Shown here piece by piece: positions 9,748 to 19,990 of a DNA stretch of 64,000 nucleotides (position 1 is its first letter; every line of letters begins with the position of its first letter). Source of the DNA: Acanthosepion pharaonis (lineage: Eukaryota > Mollusca > Cephalopoda > Sepiida > Sepiidae); NCBI GenBank assembly GCA_903632075.3, contig CAHIKZ030000058.1, forward strand, positions 6,340,001-6,404,000, written 5' to 3'. The notes beneath the pieces are model-generated. The model saw only the letters and a list, made by a program, of their open reading frames with translations. It made no database searches and was not told where the DNA came from. Both the position numbers and the translations under genes were made by a program.

Positions 9748-10455
9748 CTGCAGCTAGAAAAGTTGGTTAGCAGTGTTGTGCTAGACAATTTTTCTTGTCA
9801 GAATCTATCTTACATATTTATAAGTCTACCACTAGTCCATGCATTGAATATTGCTGCCACATCTGGTAGGGGTGTTTCTGTTATGTATTTAGATATTCTT
9901 GACAAAATACAAAGGAGAATCTGCTATGTTATTGGTCCTGATCTGGCATCTTAACTTTAGTCACTTTCCCACTGCCCCAATGTAGCTTCCATATGATTCT
10001 TCTATAAATATTTCCATGGTTATTGTTATGAAGAACTTTCCTTTTGAGACTTGAGCAAGTATCAAGACTGACTTGTTGAGCACTTTGCCTTCAGGCAGTG
10101 AGGAATCCAGACAAGGCTTTGCCTATTGGCAGTCTTGTCTGGGGAGATAGACAAACCCGAACCTGTGTATGCGGGGTCTATGAGGAGAATTTTTGCCTGA
10201 GCCTACAGGCTTGGATTGACCCACATAAAAATCATCCTTGTGCCACATTCTGCCCTGTTAGGAGGTCCTTTAGATACCAGCTTTCCTCTTTGGTATCTAG
10301 ACATTATGAGTTTAAGCACAGTACTAAATTGGTGGCAAGTCTTCATCATCTTACAGTTGAAATGGATAGATCTAACCATAAATTCTATTGTAACTGTTTC
10401 TTTTCTTGCACTTCTTGCTTGTATAACTCTCTTCTAGCTTCTTACTTTTGAGTCA
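9748..10455 (+). mobile_element. CR1/Jockey-like LINE fragment with 240-bp insert
   Basis: The 5' part (9748-10043) decodes with one stop and frame slips to CARQFFLSESILHIYKSTTS, YCCHIW, YLDILDKIQRRICYVIGPDL and FFYKYFHGYCYEELS. After an unrelated insert the LINE resumes at about 10280 with SSLVSRHYEFKHSTKLVAS, LHHLTVEMDRSNHKFYCNCF and FSCTSCLYNSLLASYF. The order matches the intact 162-codon frame at 5824-6312. There is no RT catalytic box; the copy is 5'-truncated and dead. A short repeat, AACTTTCCTT / AGCTTTCCTC, at the two insert junctions (10034 and 10279) may be the insert's target duplication. Confidence 0.72.
10044..10278. other. Unassigned GC-richer insert with hairpin
   Basis: This block interrupts the LINE copy. 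It contains a hairpin at 10107-10142 (CCAGACAAG pairing with CTTGTCTGG, with inner TGCC/GGCA around a TATT loop) and sequence such as GATAGACAAACCCGAACCTG. Neither strand shows a coding signature I can name. It could be a SINE or another non-autonomous element; no second copy was found in the window. Confidence 0.45.
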
Positions 10456-10969
10456 ATTTTGGTCTTCAATTGCATGAGTAATCAAATAATTTTATATATA
10501 CAATTATTGTCACGTTGAAGAAAGAATCCTGTTTCTTAAAAGTATTAAAAATAAAAACATCCAAAGAAAGCTAACAAGAAACAAATAATGAAGTATTTCA
10601 TTGTTATAGTAAGAGGAGGCATGTTTACATTTTGGTGATGCTTCTTATTACCATAACAATGGAATATGTCATTACTAAGTAGGGGAGATCAGGCTGTGTA
10701 ACTAATAGCTATATAATCACATTGTGTTTTATATTATAAAATAGATATTTTTAAAATGACCTGCTAATTTTTGACTTTTTGGTTAAATTATCATGTATAT
10801 ACACGCAAAAGCACAATTAATTTTTCATTTAGCTAATTAATTTTTTCTTTAATAATGTTTGCTCAATGCAACGTCAGAGAGCCACTCAAAGTAGAGTGTT
10901 ACTAAATGAGGTGTGTGATATGAACATGATAGCAGGAAGTAGGAAGTAAAGATTACATAAAGGATAGAT

Positions 10970-11720
10970 ATGAAGAGGCTATGATTATAGACATTAGGGA
11001 AGCTTCCTCTAGAGAGTCTATTCCACAAAGTAGGGGTTCTTGGTAAGAAGTTGTTTGAGTGGAATTTCCTTTTTACAAACTGAATACAAAAGGAATAAGG
11101 GTGATTCAACTCTGTGGATTTAGCATGGTAGGTCTTAGCTGTAAAGGTCTGAAATGGCGGAACTAAGGAATGTAGCTTGCCTGTACATTTACAATGAAAA
11201 TAGCAAGAGTAGTCATATTCTTGCAACATTTTGTCTGTGAGAAACGGGTTGTAGGGTGGAAAATGCTTTGGAACTCTGTGAGGTCTGGAAAGTGGGGGTT
11301 GGGTAGCCCAGCTATGGCAGCAATACTCCATTTTTTTTTGTTGGATGTGACTTTTGTAAAGATGGAGCATGACAGGAAGAGTAAGCTGCTTTATTGAGGG
11401 GCAAAACTAACAGACCATTTTTCTAGTATCTTTAGCGACGGATTGTATATTCAAGTTCCACTTGAGATCTGATGTGAACTTGAGTTCCAACAGGTGTTCA
11501 AGGCAAGGAGCCATTTATCATAATTAAAGAAAATTAAGTGTTCACTTGGTGATGATGGAATGTTAATAGCTTCTGGAAGTATTGAATGTCACAAACCATT
11601 TTTCCCCATTGAGCTGTCAGGCTTTGATCATCTAAATTTTTAGAGGTGTGCCCATAAACTGTGGTATCATCTGCACAGGTATTAACAAAAGATCTGAGAA
11701 TGAAGTGCTTTTTTTTTCTG
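10970..11720 (-). mobile_element. Non-LTR retrotransposon RT fragment including the ADD box
   Basis: On the minus strand the upstream part (11690-11580) reads FVNTCADDTTVYGHTS and LTAQWGKMVCDIQYFQKLLT. This corresponds to the RT palm motif, with the usual F/Y of (F/Y)ADD replaced by C. The 173-codon frame at 11370-10849 continues with HLYKSHIQQKKMEYCCHSWA, then PPLSRPHRVPKHFPPYNPFL, SCYFHCKCTGKLHSLVPPF and NFLPRTPTLWNRLSRGSFPN, the C-terminal extension typical of Jockey/CR1-like elements. Intervening sequence has stops and frame slips, and the N-terminal endonuclease is missing. It is a different subfamily from the 5-6 kb copies and closer to the one at 19.5 kb. Inactive. Confidence 0.75.
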
Positions 11721-12219
11721 TGATTTTTTATGTTTTCTTTTAGCAGCACAAAAACAAATATGGAATAAACTCTATGACAAAATTAATAGTGAATTTTATT
11801 TTAAACAAGAGGAAAATACTTATAGCCAAATACTATGTTAATGTTTTGTTTTTAATCATTTCATCCCAAGCAAGGTGATAATGACACTAAGATGCAAGGG
11901 GATATTGGGGGTGAAAGAGAATGAGATGAATTTAGAAGGAACCAGAAACACAATCCTAAACAGGAAATAAAGGATAAACCTCTATTCCTGCTCAAAAGAC
12001 TGGAGAGGATTGTAAACCAGATGAAAGACAAACTTAACTACTATTGAAAAAAAAATTGTATTACAAGGTATTATTTATTATGCTTTTTTTCTTCTTTAAA
12101 TATTAGTGGTTGGTTAAAAATTTTAAGATATACTGTTTTCATAACTTCAAGATTTATTTTGACTCACACTTCGAAATTCCCATCAAGAAGTTCTGAGAGT
12201 TGAACAGCCAAAATGTGTA

Positions 12220-12494
12220 AAAGAAGTGAAGGGAAAAATGTGGGAATAAATCTTTTATTATGACAAAAAACATTTTATGATTAAATTTTGCACTCATCAA
12301 AATATCCTCCTTTAGCTTAGATTACTTCTGCACAAATCTTTGGTATTCATTGCAAAAGATTCTCAAAGTATAACATGATAATTCATTCCATTCTTTTTTC
12401 AATGATTCTAAGAGCTCTTTTTCATTTTTTTTTTTTGTCAAGTTAATCCCATGCTAATTCTGGGGGTGGCTTCAAACTTTTGAACTGTAGTGTA
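12220..12494 (-). mobile_element. Tc1-like remnant: terminal inverted repeat joined to transposase C terminus
   Basis: On the minus strand, from 12494, the sequence begins CACTACAGTTCAAAAGTTTG plus AAGCCACCCCC, typical of a Tc1-like terminal inverted repeat, with TA at 12493-12494 beside it. After about 60 bp it enters transposase C-terminal coding: YFENLLQ, stop, IPKICAEVI, stop, AKGGYFDEC, matching the Tc1 block PxxxxNLxxSMPxRxxxVIxAKGGxTxY. The catalytic core is deleted and at least two in-frame stops are present. The opposite terminal repeat was not identified. The adjacent (CA)n lies exactly at the element end. Confidence 0.68.
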
Positions 12495-12526
12495 TACACA
12501 CACACACACACACACACACATATATG
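12495..12526. repeat. (CA)n microsatellite with TA tail
   Basis: Thirteen CA units followed by TATATA, abutting the Tc1-like terminal repeat. Confidence 0.95.
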
Positions 12527-12598
12527 TTACACTTATAAGCTGATTGTTAAACTTAACACACTGTAGATATAGGAATTTAGGGATACCTTTTTGGCAGC

Positions 12599-12616
12599 TC
12601 TCTCTCTCTCTCTCTT
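12599..12616. repeat. (TC)n microsatellite
   Basis: Nine CT/TC units. Confidence 0.9.
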
Positions 12617-12679
12617 TTGCATAATCTAAATTCATTGTCGTTATTCTCTGACAATACAGAGTCCGAAAAATTAATTGAA

Positions 12680-13260
12680 TTTATTTGATAATTTGAATGT
12701 ATTAATTATGATTTTGTGTTTCCATTCTGTTTCCCCTAATGTACAAAGAAAAACCAAGAGAAACAATAAAACAGTTCTATATTCTTTCTATGAAACTAAT
12801 GGTTTTGCTGGGTCCTTGCAACTACTTGCTGGAATTTTTCCATTACGTCATTCATTGCCTGTTCACTTGCTTGCTCGGCTGCCCGGCTTCTAAGTGTAAC
12901 TGTCATTTTCTTACTGATATTACGTTGGGCTAAAAAGAGTCAAGGGGGTGGGAATAGAAGAGTGGGATGTGATGATGGGTATCAGGTTGGGGCAGGAGAA
13001 GGTGGGAATAGGGTGAAATATTTGGATGATTTAGCGTTCCCATTTTCCATATATGGTACCATCATTTATCGATCGAGCTGACGTCCCAATTATCACAATG
13101 TTAAGTAAATGATTATGTAGCTGTGTGGAAAGGATGTGTTGTATGGTAGCATTCATGATTTATACTAATGCTGAAATGAGTGCGTCTCTTACTCTAGTGA
13201 GTAAATAACTCATTGTGTGTGTTGAGGGGTGTCACTTTGATTAAATGTTTATATACAATG
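12680..13260. other. Unassigned higher-GC block
   Basis: Markedly richer in G/C and CpG than its flanks (GCTCGGCTGCCCGGCTTC, ATCGATCGAGCTGACGTCCC), with a purine-rich run at 12950-13020. Two overlapping 64-72 codon frames begin at 12675 and 12739 but show no motif I know, and I found no matching copy elsewhere in the window. It may be unique host sequence (a regulatory block or exon) or a repeat represented only once here. Confidence 0.3.
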
Positions 13261-15590
13261 TAAAAGAGAAACTCTTTAAGAAAAGTAAAAGTAAAACAAA
13301 TCTTTTTTTATTAGGAGCATACTAACCCTCTTACTGGTATCTATAAGCACTTAACGCAATCCTTACAAATCAAACCGTTAGCTGCATCAGGTCACACTTA
13401 AACCCTATCTGGAATAAATTTCTTAATCAAGGGAGATAAATTGAAGGATTATTAAATGTTTTTCTTTTTAAATGTTGTTATATAAATATTTAGTTAGAAT
13501 ATTATAAAATGTTTAGTTTGAATAAAAGTTTGAAGTAAAATAACAAATTATTTTCTTAATATTCCCTATTGAAATGGGGTAGAGTGTTGGATATACTATC
13601 AAATATAGTAGTTAAGACTTAAGATTGCAGTCATAAGTCTATGATATGCCTCAAGTACTTTTTATAAGATGATGGAGTGGGCAAACTAATTTCAAACCAG
13701 GGTAAAGGGTCCTGGCTATGTAAAATTAAAGACTGGATATAAATGTTTGTCATGTAAAACCCTTTCTAATATTCATATGGATTAGTATTTTTCTTTTCTT
13801 TCATTTCTCAATTTTCACTAATTTCTTGATCATTTTTCCTTAAAATCTTTTTTTATTCTGGAAAATTCATCAAGTAAAACAAAGTGTACAGAAACACAAA
13901 ACAAAACTGTTTTTTTTGTTTCTTTGAATTTTGGTCAGGAATCATTATTTAATTGTTGGCAGTAGTAACATTATTTTTAAGATCTTAGAAAAAAATAACA
14001 CAAATTCTAAAACAAAGATAAAATAAAGAAGAATGAAAAATACACAATTTTTTTTAATAAGTAATTCAGGATTTTGACAAATAGGTTGCTTCATTTTTAT
14101 GCACATATTTGTACACAAGTTGCTTTAATTTTTTATTCTTGGGTCTAATAAGTAGAAATAAAGATATTTCAATGTAACTAAACTAGCAGAATGGTAAAAT
14201 TCTTGACTACAGCATAAAATAATGTATTTAGTAACTCTTTTTGTTAAAATTTACGTTTTCCTTTTCTTTTTTCTTGAGTTGCTTAAGCCACACTGACGTC
14301 AGTAGCAGAATTGCTTAAGATTTAGTCAAATTTGAATACAGTTGCTTATAAGTGAATTGCTTATAAAAAAAATTGACTATATTGAAGACTGCTCAAGGAA
14401 ACTATTTCTCATGCTTTTCTTTGATATAATTTATGGTAAAGAGATCATGTGACCAAACTGTCCTATTTAATGCTAAGTACTTGTAAAATCATATATAATT
14501 AAAACCAGGCTGCTGTTTTTCAAATATCATTTTCCTAACAGATATTTTTTGCAATCTTGTAAAATCTAGCTTTGTGTTTAAGTTTAAAATGAAGTAATTT
14601 CCTAACATGATTCTTGTTAAAGAAAACAAAAATGAACCCTTATAGAATACTTGATTTGCTTTGATTATGACCGACACATACGGAGAGGCCAGATTGAAAG
14701 TGTATTTATACACAGTGGTAGGAGCAACCACTTTCTGAATGCCATTTGTAGTAGCAGTTTTAGCCAGAGTTGCAACACTAGCTGCAGCTGTAGTAGCAGA
14801 AGTAGCTAAATAATAAGCCTGCTACACTGAATGGCTGCTACAAACTGTAGGCCTCAAAATATCTCTTGGATATTGATTAAAGGGAGTAGACAAATGTGTG
14901 CCGTTTGATGAAAAGCCAAACATGTCCAGCATTTCTTTAAATGGGCAAACAATTATACTTAAAATAAAAGAAACAAGGTCAGGAAAGGTCAAGGTCATTC
15001 ATAGTATTTATTGCACAATTTTTATATATTTTATTTAGTCTTTTTTTCTCATTCTATATAAGATGTAGAAAAATAAAGATAGTATAGAGAAGTTATAAAA
15101 CATTTCAGTCATCTTTTTTCTCTTTCAATTATTAAAATGCAATGAGAAAGAAGATGACTGTCAGAATGAGAAAGAAGAAGACTTCATCCAATTGTTTAAC
15201 ATAATAAATTAGATTAGTAGAAGCAGAATGTCCACATATGATAATGGATTCTTGTGTAGCAGGCAACAGAATTATCTGAAAGATATGCAGGTGACAAACA
15301 CAGACTAAAAAGAAATATAATTTAAAAAGAGCTGATGTGAAAAATCATTAAATATTAAAATGATATGAAAAGTAGAATTTAACTTTTCACAAAATATCTG
15401 TCAATATTATGATTTTATTATATTACTGAAATAAAATCTTATTTGATGGTTACTACTAAAGTGTCATTACTTGTGACATGAAGACAAGGCTAGTGAGTTC
15501 AAAACCATGAGAAAGGATTAAAATTTAAACCTGTCTTTTATTCTGTATAATCTTGCTTAAAATCTAGTATATACAAATTATATTAACTGT
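13261..15590. other. AT-rich stretch, no gene recognised
   Basis: Contains AAGGGAGATAA at 13429, a short hairpin at about 15106-15160 (CAGTCATCTT... pairing with ...AAGATGACTG), and a GTAGTAGCAG-like alternating purine tract near 14740-14815. No reading frame or repeat family could be named. Confidence 0.4.
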
Positions 15591-15592
15591 TG

Positions 15593-15593
<1 letters not shown>

Positions 15594-15645
<52 letters not shown>
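15594..15645. repeat. (TA)n microsatellite, left border of foldback H1
   Basis: About 52 bp of perfect TA directly abutting the palindromic element at 15646. Confidence 0.98.
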
Positions 15646-15648
<3 letters not shown>

Positions 15649-16037
15649 GGTTATTGAAAAAGAATGAGTAGATTTTGAAAATTTAATAAAAACAAATGCT
15701 AAGAGACAGAAACACATTCAATACATGAATGGATAGAAAAAGGTTTAAAGGTTATTATTTTAAGGTTAAACTCTGCAAATTGTAGTATAAAAAAACAACT
15801 TTTTTTTGTGGTGTGGCAATTTTAAGGGTTGACACAAATTATAACAATTTAAATTTATACAAAATCTGAAAAAGAAGTGACAAAAAGAAGCATTTAAACA
15901 AGGTTGATAAAAGTTTTATTTATTTTAATAATTTTGAACCTTTTTCTGTCTAGTGATGTATTGAATGTGATTCTGTCATTTAGCATTTGTTTTTATTAAA
16001 TTTTTGAAATCTGTCCTTCTTTTTGAATACCTCAGTA
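15646..16037. mobile_element. Palindromic element H, copy 1 (TA-tract flanked)
   Basis: The left arm 15646-15790 and right arm 15900-16037 are inverted copies. Left reads GGTTATTGAAAAAGAATGAG, TTAATAAAAACAAATGCTAA and AGAAAAAGGTTTAAAGG. The complement of the right reads AGGTATTCAAAAAGAAGGAC, TTAATAAAAACAAATGCTAA and AGAAAAAGGTTCAAAAT. A short middle section contains GTGGTGTGGCAATTTTAAGG and TTGACACAAATTATAAC. (TA)n tracts border both sides. No transposase frame is present. A second copy lies at 18880-19190. It may be a MITE or an inverted retroposon; the data do not decide. Confidence 0.7.

Positions 16038-16040
<3 letters not shown>

Positions 16041-16092
<52 letters not shown>
16041..16092. 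repeat. (TA)n microsatellite, right border of H1
   Basis: About 52 bp of perfect TA. Confidence 0.98.
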
Positions 16093-16095
<3 letters not shown>

Positions 16096-16241
16096 GTGTG
16101 AACATAAAAATCAACACTGTATGTTAACTATCACATTCATTCCTCAGGCAGTCTTTAGACCAATTGTCAATTGACCCAAAGACCCTTAACATCTACCTAA
16201 CAAAGTTGAAATGTGTTGTTAATAGAAAGTTTTACATTTTG

Positions 16242-16245
<4 letters not shown>

Positions 16246-16291
<46 letters not shown>
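16246..16291. repeat. (TA)n(TG)n compound microsatellite
   Basis: About 34 bp TA followed by TG repeats. Confidence 0.96.
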
Positions 16292-16887
16292 ATAAAAAAT
16301 CTTTATGTGAAGCTGTAACAGTTTCTGTATACAAGGATGACTGTTTTTCAATAGTTGCCCTTCTAAGTGTTTATCCTGCACTTCATTGCTTAACTTTTGT
16401 TATTAAATGAAAACCCATTAGAAGCAAGCATCAATTATTAAATGCTCAGTGAGATTTTAATGTTCCAGTGTCACAGTCATAGATTGACAATCAATGGGTT
16501 ATGGTCCAATATATAATTTGAACTCATCTTCTGTTACAAGCTTGAGTAGTTTCTGTGTGATGTTTTGTTTTTTTAAGCTAGCCTATTCACTGATGACTTC
16601 CGAAAAAAAAAAAAAAATTAACAAATACATTCATGGAAAATATAGAGAAAGAAATGAAGTTATTGTCCTTTAATTTTACTACTCTTGAATTACAATGAAT
16701 AGCAGTTATTTTACATTACAATACATCTAAGAAAATTGAATACAAAATGATATAAGAGTTAAATACCAAATAATATGGTCATAAAAATATTTTGGTTTTA
16801 GATGTGAATTTGTAAACACATGACTGCACAGCATTTGTGTTAATCTCAAAATACATTTGCTATTTCTCTCTCTCTCATGTATGTATG

Positions 16888-16888
<1 letters not shown>

Positions 16889-16933
<45 letters not shown>

Positions 16934-17107
16934 ACAAGTTCAGTGGAAATGAGAAAAAAGAAATTGAATGTTAATAAAGGTGATTTAATATTTTTCTAAA
17001 CACTTGGCTCTTTTTTATATCTTCTAGAAAAAGCTAATTAAATGAAATGTAATAATCTGTGTGTATAGACACACACAAACACACATATATATATTATTGA
17101 TAGAGTC

Positions 17108-17147
<40 letters not shown>

Positions 17148-17172
17148 CTGTGTATATATATATATATATATA
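16889..17172. repeat. Cluster of TA/TG microsatellites around a dispersed repeat
   Basis: TA at 16889-16931, mixed CA/TA at 17070-17096, TA-TG-TA at 17109-17172. The sequence between (16936-17060, GTTCAGTGGAAATGAGAAAA onward) matches 18742-18855 (GTTCAGTGGAAATCAAAAGA, then TGATTTAATA and GATTAAATGTAATAATTTC-like sequence), so it is a short dispersed repeat of unknown class. Confidence 0.75.
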
Positions 17173-17358
17173 ATTGATGGAGTAATTTTATTGATATGAG
17201 GTTGGAGAAAAAATACAACAAACACCAGTTATAATTTTAGATTGACAAATGCTGAAGAAATTTTTACTTGGGATGAAGAATGTAACATAGTAGTTTTTTT
17301 CCATTTTATCTCTCAATTACTCATTATTAGTATCATATACAGATTTGTATATCATATC

Positions 17359-17362
<4 letters not shown>

Positions 17363-17414
<52 letters not shown>
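17363..17414. repeat. (TA)n microsatellite
   Basis: About 52 bp of perfect TA. Confidence 0.98.
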
Positions 17415-17417
<3 letters not shown>

Positions 17418-18196
17418 AATATATTAACTTTCAAAAGCAACAATTTCAAATTAGTTTTAATGAATAAAAAATGTAAATTTTCATTTTGAAATGTTAATTT
17501 ATATACATGCCTTTATATTGCCATTTTGTCAAGGCTTCATGTTTTTTCTAAGGAAGAAAAAATTAGGACTAAATTCTTTTTATTCTTTCAAGCAAAATCC
17601 ATGACTTGCAAAATCCATGACATTAACTTTATGCATATATGTATGATGTAGCTATCATAATAGCTAAATTATTTGTTTTACCTTTCTTTTTTTGAAAAAG
17701 TAAATCCATCTAATGTTATAAATATAATAGTATGTTAAACTATTAGCAGCCATTTGTTCAATTCAGATGTCTAATACAATTATATCTTTTTTGTTGGTTG
17801 ATCATGAAAATGGCTTCCTGCTTGGCAAGAAAATAAGGAAAATGTCTGAACTTATCAAAATCCAAACTTTAAATATTCAAATAAAACAATTGGGAACATG
17901 AAAGGGGACAGCACCACAATCAACTACAAAATTAATACTCCTTAAAATCATGACTTTACAAATACAATAGCCAGAAATAGCAATTGAGTAACTTTTCAAG
18001 TGATTAACATAATTTTTATTACTCTGACCTCTTTAGAAATTTGTCCTATGCAACTATAATTTAATGTTTTAATATAAAAATAAAAAAAAATTATGTCTGA
18101 ACTAGAAAGTAAAATGATTTAATATGAAAAATAATTTGTGCACTACTTTGACTAGAAGGCGAATAAAGTCATTATTCAGTCATTTAGATTAGATTT

Positions 18197-18300
18197 GGGC
18201 CTTGCTAGATCAATTATGACTGGGTAGTGAATTCAGTCCTCTCTGAGCGCTTCATACTTCTGGCCTTGTGCCACATATAAGCTACACTTAGAAAATCACT
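18197..18300 (+). mobile_element. 5'-truncated tRNA-derived SINE (family E) with perfect 15-bp target duplication
   Basis: The insert carries the family E sequence AGATCAATTATGACTGGGTA, AGTGAATTCAGTCCTCTCTG (B-box region) and GGCCTTGTGCCACATATAAG, ending AGAAAATCACT. It is bounded by identical direct repeats ATTTAGATTAGATTT at 18182-18196 and 18301-18315. The A-box half of the tRNA-like head is missing. The perfect duplication suggests a comparatively recent insertion. Family E is also seen at 20.8-21.1, 23.4, 38.6 and 54.6 kb. Confidence 0.82.
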
Positions 18301-18656
18301 ATTTAGATTAGATTTCGGTTAGAGTTCTGATAATCCACAATAAAAAGAAAAATTTTCTGTTTATGATCAACAATCTCATCTTCAGAGCTTGCTGACTTAT
18401 AAATAAATATGATATGATATTAATCATTGTCTTTATAGAGGAGGAGGAGTGTTTATTTTGTTTGGAGCTGGAGGGACAGTGAACTGTGTGTAAACATATT
18501 CCACCAAATTCCAACACCATTACCCAGAATTAATGCTAACAATATTTTAAAGTTATCGTGTTTCTACTGTGAAAAAAAAAGAAGAAAAAATATAACAAAA
18601 AGTAGGAAACAATATTTAATGAACCATCTTTGATGATAACCTTTCTTTGAAGAAAT

Positions 18657-18742
18657 AAACACTCTTTGGAATTAAGTGTTATATTCAATTGTTTCTTAAA
18701 CACTCTTTGGAATTAAGTGTTATATTCAATTGTTTCTTAAAC
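18657..18742 (+). repeat. Perfect 41-bp tandem duplication
   Basis: The unit AAACACTCTTTGGAATTAAG plus TGTTATATTCAATTGTTTCTT occurs twice without a mismatch (18657-18697, 18698-18738) and is followed by a third AAAC start. Likely a recent slippage or repair event. Confidence 0.95.
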
Positions 18743-18879
18743 AGTTCAGTGGAAATCAAAAGAAAAAAAGCTGAATATTAATGACATTGATTTAATAAAA
18801 AAAACTTTCCACTTTTTGTGTTTTCATTGCTGATTAAATGTAATAATTTCTTAGTATTTTAACAAAAGAACTTATCAGT

Positions 18880-19190
18880 TGGTATATGGATAGGAAAAGG
18901 TTTAAAGTTTATTATTTTAAGATTACACTCTGCATATCACTGTACAGAAAATGACTTTTCTTGTGGTGTGGCCATTTTAAAGGTTGACACAAATTATAAG
19001 AATTTATATTTATACAATATCTGAAAAAAAACAAAAAAACAATTTAAACAAGGTTGAAAAAAATGTTCATTTATTTTTAATAACTTTGAACGTTTTCCCA
19101 TCTAGTAATTCGTTGAATGTGTTTCTGTCTAGCATTTGTTTTTATTAAATTTTTGAAATCTGCTCTTCTCTTTGAATAACCATATATATT
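18880..19190. mobile_element. Palindromic element H, copy 2 (left-truncated)
   Basis: Shares with 15646-16037 the sequence GGATAGGAAAAGGTTTAAAG, GTGGTGTGGCCATTTTAAAG, GTTGACACAAATTATAAG, AAACAAGGTTGA, TAGCATTTGTTTTTATTAAA and TTTTTGAAATCTGC. The outer left arm is missing. It ends in CTTTGAATAACCATATATA, giving the family terminus GGTTATTCAAAG in the other orientation. Confidence 0.7.
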
Positions 19191-19417
19191 GCAAGTTATA
19201 TGTCATTATATATGTTTATATTCTTGTAAGGACTCTTGAAAGATTTTTTCCTTTGGTTTAAGTGCTAAAGTGAATCAGTTACAGTACTGTTTCTTACATG
19301 TTATATAAATAAAATGTTAGTTCATAATTGAAGTGATTTCTCTATTCTAAATGCATCTCTGAAAACTTACTAGCAAGGGAGAAGAGATAGAAATGATTGT
19401 AGATTTTTAGACATTCT

Positions 19418-19456
19418 TATTATACCCACTGTACTAATAGTACAATGGGTATAATA
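19418..19456. repeat. 19-bp-arm hairpin with 1-nt loop
   Basis: TATTATACCCACTGTACTA pairs with TAGTACAATGGGTATAATA across a single A, with one mismatch. It lies about 35 bp upstream of the LINE fragment. Confidence 0.85.
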
Positions 19457-19489
19457 AAAACATCTATTATTTTATGAGCCACATAGCTA

Positions 19490-19990
19490 ACAATTTATTA
19501 TTCAAGTAAAGCAAGAATGGAGTACTGTTGTCATATTTGGGTGGGAGCTGTACAGGCTACACTTTCCAGCCTCAATAGAGTCCAAAAGCATCTTTGAGTC
19601 CTTGTGGGTGACAAATTATTTTCCACCCTCCAACCTCCATCTCACAGGCGAGATGTGGTAAGCCTCTCACTTTTCTATTGCTACTTTCATGGAAAGTGCT
19701 CAGATGAACTACATTCCTGGGTTCTGCCAGGCCTAACCTTCATGGCAAGGACCTTCATACCATTTACATTTTAGCACCCCCCCCTCCCATATTCCATTGA
19801 TGAGAAGTAATTTCTAGTTGAACAGCTTCTTCCTGTGAATCACTGCTCTGTGGAACAGACTCCCAAGAGGATGTTTCCCCGATCACTATAGTCTTAACCT
19901 GTTCAAGTCTAGGGTTAACTGTTATCGTCCCCTCCAATCCATATAAATTGCATCTTAATGTAACCCGCTACCTCAAGTAGTTCCTGGGTC
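19490..19990 (+). mobile_element. Jockey/CR1-like LINE 3' fragment
   Basis: Translation gives KARMEYCCHIWVGAVQATLS, SLNRVQKHL, stop, VLVGDKLFSTLQPPSHRRD, VVSLSLFYCYFHGKCSDELH and LTFMARTFIPF, then frame-shifted sequence resembling the final LWN...FP...F block (CTCTGTGGAACAGACTCCC at 19848). This is the post-RT extension of a non-LTR polyprotein, same subfamily as 10970-11720. Upstream RT motifs are lacking, and stops and an A/C-rich indel at 19776 disrupt it. Confidence 0.75.

Noticed and set aside
14740..14820. Coding repeat (GTAGCAG-type triplets)
   Set aside because: Irregular low-complexity tract with stops in all useful frames.
15460..15530. tRNA-SINE head (GAAGACAAGGCTAGTGAGTT)
   Set aside because: Only weak similarity to B-box regions and no matching tail.
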